Part shown: piece by piece, positions 1-6,991 of the stretch
How positions within the stretch are numbered: position 1 is the first letter of the stretch
Layout of the letters: every line of letters begins with the position of its first letter
Source of the DNA: Methanosarcinales archaeon
GTDB lineage: Archaea > Halobacteriota > Syntropharchaeia > Alkanophagales > Methanospirareceae
Direction of reading: 5' to 3'
NCBI GenBank assembly: GCA_025464275.1
Contig: JAODGR010000063.1
Coordinates: 4,267 to 17,550, forward strand
DNA length: 13,284 nt
Made by a program: the position numbers and the translations under genes
The notes under the pieces: generated by a model
Databases searched by the model: none
The model's input: the letters and a program-made list of their open reading frames with translations, nothing else
Told to the model about the DNA's origin: nothing

Positions 1-202
1 TGCCGGGCTTCACACCCTCTACCACGAGTGCGGTACTCGGAGCCTTGTTCACACCGCCGATGATACCGTACGCGAATGCAGCAACGACTGCCGCGATGAT
101 CACCACGATGGCAATCATCATGATTACTCCGATTACCGGCGAGACTGCCTCTTCATCCGTATGCAGTCGTCTCTCTTCGCCCTTCAGCTCTTTCAATCTC
201 AT
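1..202 (-). CDS. archaeal type IV pilin-like protein, N-terminal part (runs off left edge)
   Basis: Seen: reading the minus strand from the ATG at 202-200 gives a charged leader (MRLKELKGEERRLHTDEE), then AVSPVIGVIMM and about 20 hydrophobic residues ending near AFAYGIIGG. The frame is still open at the window edge, so at least 67 residues are present and the C-terminus is missing. Known: this layout of a basic/charged leader, a VSPVIGV-like motif and one hydrophobic helix is the signature of the archaeal type IV pilin N-terminal domain (Pfam PF07790, formerly DUF1628). The leader is removed by an archaeal prepilin peptidase and the helix forms the filament core. Inference: cleavage probably falls just before VSPVIG, and the product is a surface pilin or a pilin-anchored surface protein. 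Without the C-terminal domain I cannot tell which. A perfect archaeal Shine-Dalgarno sequence lies 13 nt upstream of this ATG. An in-frame GTG at 220-218 is an alternative but overlaps that site. Confidence 0.75.
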   Translation of the reverse strand, partial: MRLKELKGEERRLHTDEEAVSPVIGVIMMIAIVVIIAAVVAAFAYGIIGGVNKAPSTALVVEGVKPG

Positions 203-215
203 CTCTCCTCTATCA

Positions 216-225
216 ATCACCTCCT
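216..225 (-). promoter_or_regulatory. Shine-Dalgarno site for the pilin-like gene
   Basis: The minus strand reads AGGAGGTGAT, a 10-base complement of the usual archaeal 16S rRNA 3' end. The spacing to the ATG at 202 is 13 nt, longer than usual. The TGA of the small upstream frame (219-217) lies inside this site, so the two could be translationally coupled. Confidence 0.55.
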
Positions 226-381
226 AAGTTCTTTTACAATGGAGTACATCGCATCACCACCGCGTCCGTATCTGTACTCCATCAATTCCCTGATTGGTTC
301 AATCGGCTTTTGTAAGTATCGGAGCACGCCAGAAAAGTTGTAATCATCTGCAATCCTGACTTTGAGGATTGTTATCGCCCT
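217..381 (-). other. short open frame of doubtful status upstream of the pilin gene
   Basis: On the minus strand, between mutS and the pilin gene, one frame is open from 381 down to a TGA at 219-217. It reads like protein, with a C-terminus such as YSIVKELRR. There is no ATG near its beginning. The only starts are a GTG at 327 (36 residues) and an ATG at 282 (22 residues), neither with a good ribosome binding site. I recognise no family. It may be a small real gene with an unusual start, the decayed end of an older gene, or chance. The rest of 203-457 holds nothing else I can support. The minus strand shows a short T run (TTTTT, 456-452) right after the mutS stop that could help termination. 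Confidence 0.15.
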
Positions 382-457
382 TCATGAACTCATAAAGGAG
401 ATTGTAATTTGTAGGTAATGAGAGAAGAGCGGAGCGGGTTGGAGATGAGGGAAAAAT

Positions 458-3115
458 TCACGACCTCTTCAGTACCGCTTTCTTCAGTTCGTACAGCATG
501 TTCAATGCCTCTAACGGTGACATGCGGTCTATGTCCAGCTGTTTCAGCTCCTCTATCACCGGGTCCGGCTGCCCTGCACCCCCTGACTCCGCTCCGCTCT
601 CTGCCTCTGTACGAGTTCCTGTACCTGTAACCGTGTCATGGCTGTGTAGCCCCAGCTCCAGCTCCATCTGCTTCTGAACCCGTTTCGCGGTCTCTATCAC
701 CACTTCAGGCAGTCCAGCGAGCTTAGCTGCCTGGATGCCGTAGCTACGGGTGCCTCTACCCTCCTCCACACGCCTGATGAAGTATATCTCATCTCCTGAT
801 TCCTTTATCGCAACGTTGTAGCACTTCGCACCACTCAGCCGGTCTGCGAGCGCGGTGAGTTCATGGAAGTGGGTGGCGAACATCGTCTTCGCTCTTATCA
901 CATCGTGCATGTATTCCCCCACCGCCCATGCTATACTGACCCCATCGAGTGTGCTCGTGCCACGCCCGATCTCATCCAGTATCACCAGACTGCGCTCGGT
1001 TGCGTTGTTCAGTATGTTCGCGGTCTCGCTCATCTCCACCATGAACGAACTCTGACCCATGGAGAGGTCGTCATAAGCGCCTACGCGGGTGAATATACGG
1101 TCAACGACGCCTATTCGCGCCTCACGCGCGGGTACGAACGAGCCTATCTGCGCCATCAGCACAATCAATGCCGTCTGACGCATAAAGGTTGATTTGCCAC
1201 TCATGTTCGGTCCGGTAATAATCATCAGTCGAGTAGCTCCTTCACGCTCAACACAGAAGTGGACGTCATTGGGTACAAAACCTTCCTTCACCTCTCGCTC
1301 CACCACCGGATGCCTGCCCTCCTTTATCTCCAGTTCCAGCCCCTCCACCACCTCCGGGCAGGAGTAGTTGTGCAGAGCAGCCACCTCCGCGAGTGCGAGC
1401 AGCATATCCAGCTCCGCAATCAGGTTGGCTGCTTCCTGTATATCCTTACTCCGCGCGGATACGCGCTCTCTTATCTGCTCGAAGAGTTCATATTCCAGCT
1501 CCTTTATTCGCTCCTCCGCACTCAGTGCCTTCGCCTCATACTCCTTCAACTCCTCGGTTATGTACCTCTCCGCCTCTGTCAGTGTCTGCTTCCTGATATA
1601 GTATGGTGGCACCTTCTCTACCCATGCACGCCTCACCTCGATGTAATACCCAAATACCCTGTTATAACCCACTTTTAGCGATTTTATACCTGTACGAGCT
1701 TTCTCACGCGCTTCAAAATCCACCAGCCATTGCCTGCCCTCGCTCTTTATCCGCCTTAAATCATCCAGTTCCGCATTGAATCCATCCTTTATCACCCCGC
1801 CATCCTTTAACGTCGCGGGTGGCTCCTCCACTATCCCGCGCTCGATGAGCTCCACGATGGATGAGAAGTCCATCGCCTTCAAACTCCTGTACATCGCTCT
1901 CAGCCTGGGGGCGTGGCACTGGCGTAGCAAAGTACGAATCGTGTTCATCTGCTCTAATGAGCACTTCAGCAGTATCAAATCCCTGCCACGGGCACTGCCA
2001 TACGCTACACGACTTATTATACGCTCAATATCGTATATATTGCTGAGAGCATCCTTCAATGCCTCCCTGAGCAGGATGTCATTGAAGAACTCCTTCACCA
2101 CCTCCTGCCTGCTCCTTATCTCCTCTACATCCAGCAGGGGATACCGCAGGCTCTTCTTCAGCATTCGCGAGCCCATTCCGGTGAGTGTCTTATCCAGCAC
2201 ACTGATGAGGGTACCTCGCTGCGTACCATCGCGTATATTCGCGAATATCTCCAGATTCCGTACCGTCACTCCGTCCAGAACCATGTAATCGGAGATGAAG
2301 AACGTCTTCAGCGGCTTTATATGCCCCAGTATGCGCTTCTGGGTATCCCTGAGATAGGAAATAACCGCGCCAGCGGCTGATATACCCGCCCTCAGACCTC
2401 CACACCCGAAGCCATCGAGCGAGATAACACCAAAATGGTTTATCAGTGCGGTATATGCATTCTTATAATCGAAGTAGTAATCATCATACCGGGATATGGC
2501 ACATGATGATGCCACCTCAATATTCCAGTCCATAGATTCTGGTATCACTATCTCCGCGGGTCTCACTCGCTCTATCTCATTTGCAAGCGCCTCTACTTCA
2601 TGCTCCAGCTCCGTCACGCTGAACTCGCCGGTTGATATATCTATTATGGCAATCCCCACCTTCCCACCCATGCAACTCACACACATGAGGTAATTGGAAG
2701 CGCGTTCATCCAGCAGTGTATCCTCTATCACCGTTCCCGGAGTGATGAGTCGAACGACCTCACGCCTCTCTATCCCGGCAGTAGAGCCATGCCCCTGCCC
2801 CTGCCCCTGCCCCTGCCCTCCCTCTATCTGCTCACATATGGCGACCCGGTAACCCTTCTTTATCAGTTGCCGTATATACGGCGTGGCGGCATGGAAAGGT
2901 ACTCCAGCCATGGGTATCGTGCTCCTTCCCCTGCCCTTGCCGCCGCCCGCGGTGGTTAATGCGATGTTCAATTCCCTGGATGCTATCTTCGCATCCTCAC
3001 CGAAGGTCTCGTAGAAATCACCCACTCGAAACAGGAGGATAGAATCGCGATACTTATCCTTTATCCTGTAATACTGCCGCATCATCGGCGTTAATGCTCG
3101 CTCGGGCATATCCAC
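458..3115 (-). CDS. mutS: DNA mismatch repair protein MutS (MutS1 type)
   Basis: MutS recognises mismatches and small loops in DNA and uses ATP to start repair. Seen: 885 residues, normal for full-length MutS1. The mismatch-wedge motif is intact (FYE at residues 34-36 within VGDFYETFGE). The core and clamp follow, then the ATPase with Walker A GPNMSGKST (Lys about 641), Walker B ILDEIGRGTST (Asp714-Glu715) and the ATHFHELT signature. The C-terminus has the usual dimerisation-type helix ending (SPLEALNMLYELKK). Odd points: a Gly-Gln repeat at residues 98-109 enlarges a loop in the N-terminal domain, and a low-complexity Gly/Thr/Glu/Ser linker precedes the last helix. Start: GTG at 3115, or ATG two codons later at 3109, which follows AGGTGGAT. 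It lies 103 nt downstream of serS on the same strand. No mutL is in view. Known: archaeal MutS1 is patchily distributed and generally regarded as of bacterial origin. Confidence 0.97.
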   Translation of the reverse strand: MDMPERALTPMMRQYYRIKDKYRDSILLFRVGDFYETFGEDAKIASRELNIALTTAGGGKGRGRSTIPMAGVPFHAATPYIRQLIKKGYRVAICEQIEGGQGQGQGQGHGSTAGIERREVVRLITPGTVIEDTLLDERASNYLMCVSCMGGKVGIAIIDISTGEFSVTELEHEVEALANEIERVRPAEIVIPESMDWNIEVASSCAISRYDDYYFDYKNAYTALINHFGVISLDGFGCGGLRAGISAAGAVISYLRDTQKRILGHIKPLKTFFISDYMVLDGVTVRNLEIFANIRDGTQRGTLISVLDKTLTGMGSRMLKKSLRYPLLDVEEIRSRQEVVKEFFNDILLREALKDALSNIYDIERIISRVAYGSARGRDLILLKCSLEQMNTIRTLLRQCHAPRLRAMYRSLKAMDFSSIVELIERGIVEEPPATLKDGGVIKDGFNAELDDLRRIKSEGRQWLVDFEAREKARTGIKSLKVGYNRVFGYYIEVRRAWVEKVPPYYIRKQTLTEAERYITEELKEYEAKALSAEERIKELEYELFEQIRERVSARSKDIQEAANLIAELDMLLALAEVAALHNYSCPEVVEGLELEIKEGRHPVVEREVKEGFVPNDVHFCVEREGATRLMIITGPNMSGKSTFMRQTALIVLMAQIGSFVPAREARIGVVDRIFTRVGAYDDLSMGQSSFMVEMSETANILNNATERSLVILDEIGRGTSTLDGVSIAWAVGEYMHDVIRAKTMFATHFHELTALADRLSGAKCYNVAIKESGDEIYFIRRVEEGRGTRSYGIQAAKLAGLPEVVIETAKRVQKQMELELGLHSHDTVTGTGTRTEAESGAESGGAGQPDPVIEELKQLDIDRMSPLEALNMLYELKKAVLKRS
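2791..2822 (-). repeat. hexanucleotide tandem repeat in mutS, coding for Gly-Gln
   Basis: The plus strand carries four perfect CCCCTG units (2792-2815) followed by CCC-T-CCC. On the coding (minus) strand this is runs of G separated by CA. It encodes alternating Gly and Gln at MutS residues about 98-107, where other MutS proteins have a short loop between the CEQ motif and the RxVVRxxTPGT motif. Because the unit is 6 bp, gain or loss of copies keeps the frame. Confidence 0.9.
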
Positions 3116-3145
3116 CTATCCTGTTACTACCATGATTCCTTCCAT

Positions 3146-3190
3146 CATTTCATATTCTATTCATATTCATGTTCATATCAACCATATCAA
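3146..3190 (-). repeat. phased ATATG motifs between serS and mutS
   Basis: In the 103-bp serS-mutS gap (3116-3218) the pentamer CATAT (ATATG on the minus strand) occurs at 3151, 3162, 3174 and 3183. The spacings of 11, 12 and 9 bp are close to one DNA helical turn. A direct repeat of TTGATATG is also present on the minus strand. It lies about 35-70 nt upstream of the mutS start. No clear canonical TATA box was found. It may be a regulator site or simply AT-rich drift. Confidence 0.4.
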
Positions 3191-3218
3191 TATTTGGATG
3201 TTTGATGCCTTGCCGGGA

Positions 3219-4754
3219 TTATAGGAACCTGAAGACTTCAGGTAGTTCACCGGTGAGCTGTCTTAACTTCTCTGACCAGTTCTCAGGCTCTAAGCCCTTC
3301 TGCGCAAGCAGTACCGCCGCCCAGCGCTCCAGACCCACGCCCGAGCAGCCAGACCAGAGCTCCTTACCGCTCTGCAGTTTTACACTGAACCCCTTTGGAT
3401 ACTTATCACCGTTCACACTCACATTCTGGAATTCCAGCCATTTACCACTGTACGGGAGTACAGCCTCGAAATCCACCGTACCCACCTCCTTCAACTCCGC
3501 GAGACCGAGCTTACCCTCCTGCGCCATGAACCAGGGAGTGACCCACGCCTCCCGCCATTCTATATCCAGTATCTCGTCGAATATACGCCGGTAACGCTCA
3601 CGCAGCTCGTTCGCATGTGATATCACCTCGCTCCTTGTACCAATCCATACAATCTCCACTCTGTGGAACTCATCCAGCCGCTCGATACCATGCAGCCCGC
3701 CACTCTCATACCGGTGTGAGGTGCCCGACCTGTCAAACACTCTTATCGGCAGGATAGAATCAGGGAGTGTCTTACCCATGAGAAATATCCAGAATGGTGG
3801 GCACTGGGCATAGCACAGCCCACCTACTGGCTCTATTCGCTCCATTATCATATCCAGAGGGACCTCATTCGTTACCTTGTAATAATCCATCACCTCCTCC
3901 CAGTACTCAGGGTCACGCGTCTTCGGTGCGCATACATAGTATACCTCGGGATAGATACCCTTCGCATGCCCTGACCGCTTCCAGACCTCCCATGGCACCA
4001 GCTTCGGGAATATCATCTCCACATACCCCAGTGGCTTCAGCACCTCCTCTATCAGGATATGCTCGAACGTTCGGAAGAGCCTGGTCAGCTGTGGTCCGTA
4101 AATCCACTGACCGCGTCCCGCGGCATGGCTTATCCAGTTCCGTTTCAACATCTCCTCCGTGGGGTCCTTATCGAACAGGAACCTCTTCTTACCGCTCTCG
4201 AACAGCAATTCCCAGTGCTCACTCTTACCGCGCCAGCTCGCGGCACTCCTCTTCTCATCCAGCAGTCTCAATAGCCTGTCGGGGATTCGCCGCTCCAGTG
4301 CTGCGTAATCCACATCAAGATACAGTGTTAAGCGCCCTTCATCTTGCTTCTGCTCACGCACGAAGGGCAATCGCTTCAGCCTCAACCTGGGACTCCACTC
4401 CCAGTCCATGGCTATCTTATAGCTCTCTATCTCCACACCCCTTATACCAATCCGGTACCTGGCGAGGAATCGCCCCAGCTCCTTCTTCAATCGTATAAGG
4501 GCATCATGAGCCCGTACAAACCTGTCAGAACGCAGTTCCAGGCTCAGGTCACTGCCTGAAATGCCCCACCTCAACAACTCCGCACCTCCACCCGGTGGTG
4601 CACCCCGCCTCAGTATCCCCCCCTCACGACTACAATCACGGAGGAACTCCTCGAACTCAGATGCACTTACAGCATCCAGACTGCTACTACACCTGAGTAC
4701 CGCCTTCAATTGAAACTGGATATCCTTATCTCCATTGCTATCTCTATCGCTCAT
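3219..4754 (-). CDS. serS: seryl-tRNA synthetase, type 2 (methanogen type)
   Basis: This cytosolic class II enzyme attaches serine to tRNA-Ser. Seen: 511 residues, close to the roughly 500 of the family. The sequence follows the methanogen-type enzyme along its whole length: an N-terminal domain with IRGVEIESY, then RGQWIYGPQ, FPKLVPWEVW, SGHAKGIYPE, GLCYAQCPPFW, FDRSGTSHRYESGG, WLEFQNVSVNGDKYPKGF, LWSGCSGVGLERW and the C-terminal RFL. Known: methanogen-type SerRS binds a catalytic zinc through two Cys and a Glu. Cys314 (GGLCYAQC) and Cys470 (SGCSGVG) correspond to the two cysteines. An acidic N-terminal extension of about 11 residues (SDRDSNGDKD) precedes the usual start (family members begin near QFxLKA). 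Start: ATG at 4754, with no clear Shine-Dalgarno. mutS lies downstream on the same strand and hemL is divergent. I considered phosphoseryl-tRNA synthetase, but the residue matches are to SerRS type 2. Confidence 0.97.
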   Translation of the reverse strand: MSDRDSNGDKDIQFQLKAVLRCSSSLDAVSASEFEEFLRDCSREGGILRRGAPPGGGAELLRWGISGSDLSLELRSDRFVRAHDALIRLKKELGRFLARYRIGIRGVEIESYKIAMDWEWSPRLRLKRLPFVREQKQDEGRLTLYLDVDYAALERRIPDRLLRLLDEKRSAASWRGKSEHWELLFESGKKRFLFDKDPTEEMLKRNWISHAAGRGQWIYGPQLTRLFRTFEHILIEEVLKPLGYVEMIFPKLVPWEVWKRSGHAKGIYPEVYYVCAPKTRDPEYWEEVMDYYKVTNEVPLDMIMERIEPVGGLCYAQCPPFWIFLMGKTLPDSILPIRVFDRSGTSHRYESGGLHGIERLDEFHRVEIVWIGTRSEVISHANELRERYRRIFDEILDIEWREAWVTPWFMAQEGKLGLAELKEVGTVDFEAVLPYSGKWLEFQNVSVNGDKYPKGFSVKLQSGKELWSGCSGVGLERWAAVLLAQKGLEPENWSEKLRQLTGELPEVFRFL

Positions 4755-4838
4755 GTATGCCTATTAGTATAGTATCAGGAATCAATTTGTAAATTGTAAA
4801 TATAGTGAAGGGTTTAATTTTAAAGACAGGAGATGGAG
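4755..4838. promoter_or_regulatory. divergent promoter region serS / hemL
   Basis: This AT-rich spacer lies between divergent genes. For hemL the best TATA-like box is TAAATATA (4797-4804), which would place transcription start about 10-15 nt before the ATG at 4839. On the minus strand ACTATATTTA (about 4798-4807) or ACTATACTA (about 4765-4775) could serve serS. Which boxes are used cannot be decided from sequence alone. Confidence 0.4.
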
Positions 4839-6116
4839 ATGAACTCAGCAGAGCTGTATGAACTCGCCTCGAGATACATGCCCGGTGGCGTTAGCAGTCC
4901 GGTGCGTGCGTATAAGCCATATCCCTTCTTTACCGCACGTGGTGAGGGTGCGAGGATATATGATGTGGAAGGTAACGCGTACATAGACTACTGCCTGGCG
5001 TACGGACCGCTCATCCTGGGGCACGCGCATCCAGAGGTGAAGGAAGCGGTCAGCGAGCAGCTTGAACGTGGCTGGCTCTTCGGTACACCCCATGAAGGGG
5101 AGATAAAGCTTGCGGAGAAGATTATAGCGCTATATCCCTCTATTGAGATGGTCAGATTTGCTAATACAGGCAGTGAAGCGACAATGGCGGGAATAAGACT
5201 GGCGAGGGGATTCTCTGGCTGCAACAAGATAATAAAGATAGAAGGTGGCTTCCACGGCGCACATGATGGTGTTCTTATAAAGGCAGGCTCTGGCGCCACT
5301 ACCTTCGGGATCCCTGATTCCAGAGGCATACCCACGGACATGGTTAAGAACACACTCCAGGTTAATTTCAATGATGTGGAGCAGTTGAGTGATGTGCTGG
5401 ATGCGAACGCAGGGGAGGTCGCTGCAGTTATAATAGAGCCTGTGATGGGGAATGTGGGACCGATACCGCCCGATAGTGGGTATTTAAGTGAAGTGAGACG
5501 ATTGACGAAGGAGCATGACACCCTCCTCATCTTTGACGAGGTGATCACCGGTTTCAGGCTCGCACTCGGTGGTGCACAGGAATACTATGGCGTAATACCG
5601 GACATAACCATCCTGGGTAAGGTAGCCGGAGGGGGTTTCCCGATAGGCATCTTCGGTGCGAGGCGTGAGATTATGGAGCTTGTAGCACCACTGGGCGGTG
5701 TGTATCAGGCTGGTACGTTCAGCGGCAATCCCATCTCCATCACCGCGGGCATCAGGACGATAGAGATACTGGAGGAGGAGCGTGTTCTGCCACGAATAAA
5801 CGCACTGGGAGAGCAGATGCGCGGTGCACTGGCTGAGATAATCCATGATTCAGGACTGGCAGCTCATGCCTGTGTCTCAGGTGTGGGCTCGATGTTCAAG
5901 GTATTCTTTAGCCCCGGGGGCAATCCGGTACGTAACTATTCTGATGCGCTCAGGTGTGACAGGGAGAGGTACATGCGCCTCTTCCACAGGATGCTATCAG
6001 CTGGCGTATTCCTACCGCCATCTCAATTTGAGACGAATTTCATCAGCTACGCACATACCCGTGAGGATATAGAGAGCACAATAGAGGCATATAAGCACAG
6101 TATTCAGGGTCTGTGA
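4839..6116 (+). CDS. hemL: glutamate-1-semialdehyde 2,1-aminomutase
   Basis: HemL converts glutamate-1-semialdehyde to 5-aminolevulinate, the last step of the C5 route to tetrapyrroles (haem, corrinoids, F430). It acts in the cytosol with pyridoxal phosphate. Seen: 425 residues, typical of the family. Motifs are the N-terminal MPGGVSSPVRAY, DYCLAYGPLILGHAHP, FANTGSEATMAGIRLAR, EGGFHGAHDG, FDEVITGFR, LGKVAGGGFPIGIFG with the PLP lysine (residue 261 from this start), and GGVYQAGTFSGNP. The C-terminus is complete. Start choice: two in-frame ATGs are 6 nt apart (4833 and 4839). AGGAG at 4828-4832 abuts the first but is 6 nt from the second, so 4839 is preferred. No hemA, hemB or other pathway gene is adjacent. 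The T-rich stretch AATTTTATTT at 6181-6190 could end the transcript. Confidence 0.96.
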   Translation: MNSAELYELASRYMPGGVSSPVRAYKPYPFFTARGEGARIYDVEGNAYIDYCLAYGPLILGHAHPEVKEAVSEQLERGWLFGTPHEGEIKLAEKIIALYPSIEMVRFANTGSEATMAGIRLARGFSGCNKIIKIEGGFHGAHDGVLIKAGSGATTFGIPDSRGIPTDMVKNTLQVNFNDVEQLSDVLDANAGEVAAVIIEPVMGNVGPIPPDSGYLSEVRRLTKEHDTLLIFDEVITGFRLALGGAQEYYGVIPDITILGKVAGGGFPIGIFGARREIMELVAPLGGVYQAGTFSGNPISITAGIRTIEILEEERVLPRINALGEQMRGALAEIIHDSGLAAHACVSGVGSMFKVFFSPGGNPVRNYSDALRCDRERYMRLFHRMLSAGVFLPPSQFETNFISYAHTREDIESTIEAYKHSIQGL

Positions 6117-6227
6117 GACATCATAGTGAGCTGACCGGCTACAAGCCCCCTCGATTCATCCCTCGCTCTCTCAGGTACTCAATTTTATTTGTGATAGAAT
6201 AGTGAAAAAGAGTCGAAAAGCAAAAAT

Positions 6228-6235
6228 TTTAAATA
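6228..6235 (+). promoter_or_regulatory. TATA box for the small winged-helix gene
   Basis: The plus strand reads TTTAAATA preceded by an A-rich stretch (GCAAAAA) fitting a BRE. TTATATATT at 6241-6249 is a second candidate. Expected transcription start is near 6258-6270, leaving a leader of about 50-60 nt before the ATG at 6318. The rest of 6117-6300 has no gene I can support. Confidence 0.5.
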
Positions 6236-6317
6236 CAAAATTATATATTCTCTACACCTAACTATAACATATACCTTTTACAAGGGGAGATAGCATCGGA
6301 ATAGAAGGTAGATGCCG

Positions 6318-6584
6318 ATGGGGATAAAAACGAGGAGCAGATGGGAGATTATTCTGGATACATTGAGGGGGATAGCAGAGGAAGGGGGTGTGGCAAAGAA
6401 GACACGCATCATGCAGAAGGCATATCTGGATTGGCGCAACTTCAGGAAGTACTTCAACTTCTTGCTGGAGAATGGATTTATAGAAGAAGTTGAATCTGGC
6501 GGTGTCAGCTCTCAATACAGACTCACGGATAAGGGTAAGGAGATAATGAAGAAGTTGATGGAGATAGAGAGGATACTGCGCTGA
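6318..6584 (+). CDS. small winged helix-turn-helix DNA-binding protein
   Basis: This is probably a DNA-binding protein of the archaeal winged-helix group related to SSO10a (Pfam HTH_45-like), acting as a local regulator or small chromatin protein. Seen: 88 residues. A first helix (SRWEIILDTLRGIAEEGGV) is followed by a helix-turn-helix (KKTRIMQKAYLDWRNFRKY, then FNFLLENGFIEEV). A wing strand (SSQYRLTDKGKEI) follows, and a C-terminal helix (MKKLMEIERILR) could form a coiled-coil dimer. Order and spacing match these short archaeal wHTH proteins closely. Start choice: ATGs lie at 6312 and 6318. AAGGT at 6305-6309 is 8 nt from the second and only 2 nt from the first. It stands alone with its own TATA box and converges on another small winged-helix gene. 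Target genes are unknown. Confidence 0.75.
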   Translation: MGIKTRSRWEIILDTLRGIAEEGGVAKKTRIMQKAYLDWRNFRKYFNFLLENGFIEEVESGGVSSQYRLTDKGKEIMKKLMEIERILR

Positions 6585-6607
6585 TAAGACTCTTCTCTCT
6601 TCTTATC
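6583..6607. terminator. inverted repeat between convergent genes
   Basis: GATAAGA (6583-6589) and TCTTATC (6601-6607) form a 7-bp inverted repeat around an 11-nt pyrimidine-rich loop, exactly between two convergent genes. It includes the stop codon of the plus-strand gene. It could act as a two-way terminator, but there is no long T run. Confidence 0.3.
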
Positions 6608-6614
6608 CTTGCTT

Positions 6615-6944
6615 CTATTCATCAGGCAGTTCGAGGAATTTCACACCCAGGGGCTTTATTTGCACCTCGCTCTCGCTCTCACTCTCGCTCTCACTCTCAT
6701 CATCCCGGTGTGATATGAGACCGAGCTCCACGAATAACTCAATAACAGGTGCAAACTTCTCCTTTGGCAGCGATATCTTCTCCTCAATCTCTTTCAGGGA
6801 ATGCCACTGCGAGTCTTTGAGCAATTCCAGCACCCGGTCAAGGAGACTCCAGTTCAACGCCGGCTCCGGGTCATTTGAAGGTCTATCCCAGGACAGACGA
6901 CCCCTCTCTATGGGTCCCGATACCGCCTTCGTATATTCCCCCAT
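6615..6944 (-). CDS. uncharacterised small protein with a winged-helix-like domain and a Glu-Ser repeat
   Basis: I do not recognise the exact family. Seen: 109 residues from the ATG at 6944-6942. A polar N-terminus of about 30 residues is followed by a helix-turn-helix pattern (LLDRVLELLKDSQWHSLKEI, then EEKISLPKEKFAPVIELFVELGLI), a (Glu-Ser)5 insertion exactly where the wing hairpin turn would be, and a short return segment (VQIKPLGVKFLELPDE). This looks like archaeal winged-helix proteins in which L-K-E-I and ELGLI mark the recognition region. The acidic repeat in the wing is unusual and would disfavour DNA contact there. Start: the frame extends to a TTG at 6995, but a TATA-like box covers 6983-6991, so the internal ATG is preferred. 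It lies 63 nt after the glycosyltransferase stop. Confidence 0.6.
   Translation of the reverse strand: MGEYTKAVSGPIERGRLSWDRPSNDPEPALNWSLLDRVLELLKDSQWHSLKEIEEKISLPKEKFAPVIELFVELGLISHRDDESESESESESEVQIKPLGVKFLELPDE
6666..6695 (-). repeat. hexanucleotide tandem repeat coding for Glu-Ser
   Basis: Five consecutive CTC(G/A)CT units on the plus strand encode (Glu-Ser)5 in the small winged-helix protein. Third positions vary between G and A in some units, so the array is not perfectly uniform and has probably been stable long enough to acquire changes. Confidence 0.9.
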
Positions 6945-6982
6945 CTCTTTTTTCACTTCCAGTATAAAGAGGAAATAGTGGG

Positions 6983-6991
6983 TATATATAG
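6983..6991 (-). promoter_or_regulatory. TATA box for the small minus-strand winged-helix gene
   Basis: The minus strand reads CTATATATA. A start about 27 nt downstream would fall near 6960, giving a leader of about 16 nt before the ATG at 6944. Its position inside the TTG-extended frame argues against that longer start. Confidence 0.5.

Noticed and set aside
1776..2288. 170-codon frame on the plus strand opposite mutS
   Set aside because: Antisense shadow of the MutS core domain; serine-rich composition typical of such frames.
3794..4498. 234-codon open frame on the plus strand opposite serS
   Set aside because: It lies wholly antisense to a clearly real gene. Its composition (Ser, Pro, His-rich) is that of a shadow frame and shows no recognisable domain.
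3219..4754. Phosphoseryl-tRNA synthetase as an alternative for serS
   Set aside because: The motifs GLCYAQCPPFW, RGQWIYGPQ and WSGCSGVGLERW belong to methanogen-type SerRS, including its zinc-binding cysteines.
4988..5548. 186-codon open frame on the minus strand opposite hemL
   Set aside because: Antisense shadow of a conserved enzyme; no motif and no ribosome binding site.
6133..6170. GC-rich stretch AAGCCCCCTCGATTCAT followed by CCCTCG after hemL, reminiscent of the right end of IS200/IS605-type elements
   Set aside because: The two CCCTCG copies are direct, not inverted, so the expected hairpin is absent, and no tnpA or tnpB remnant lies nearby. At best a worn relic.
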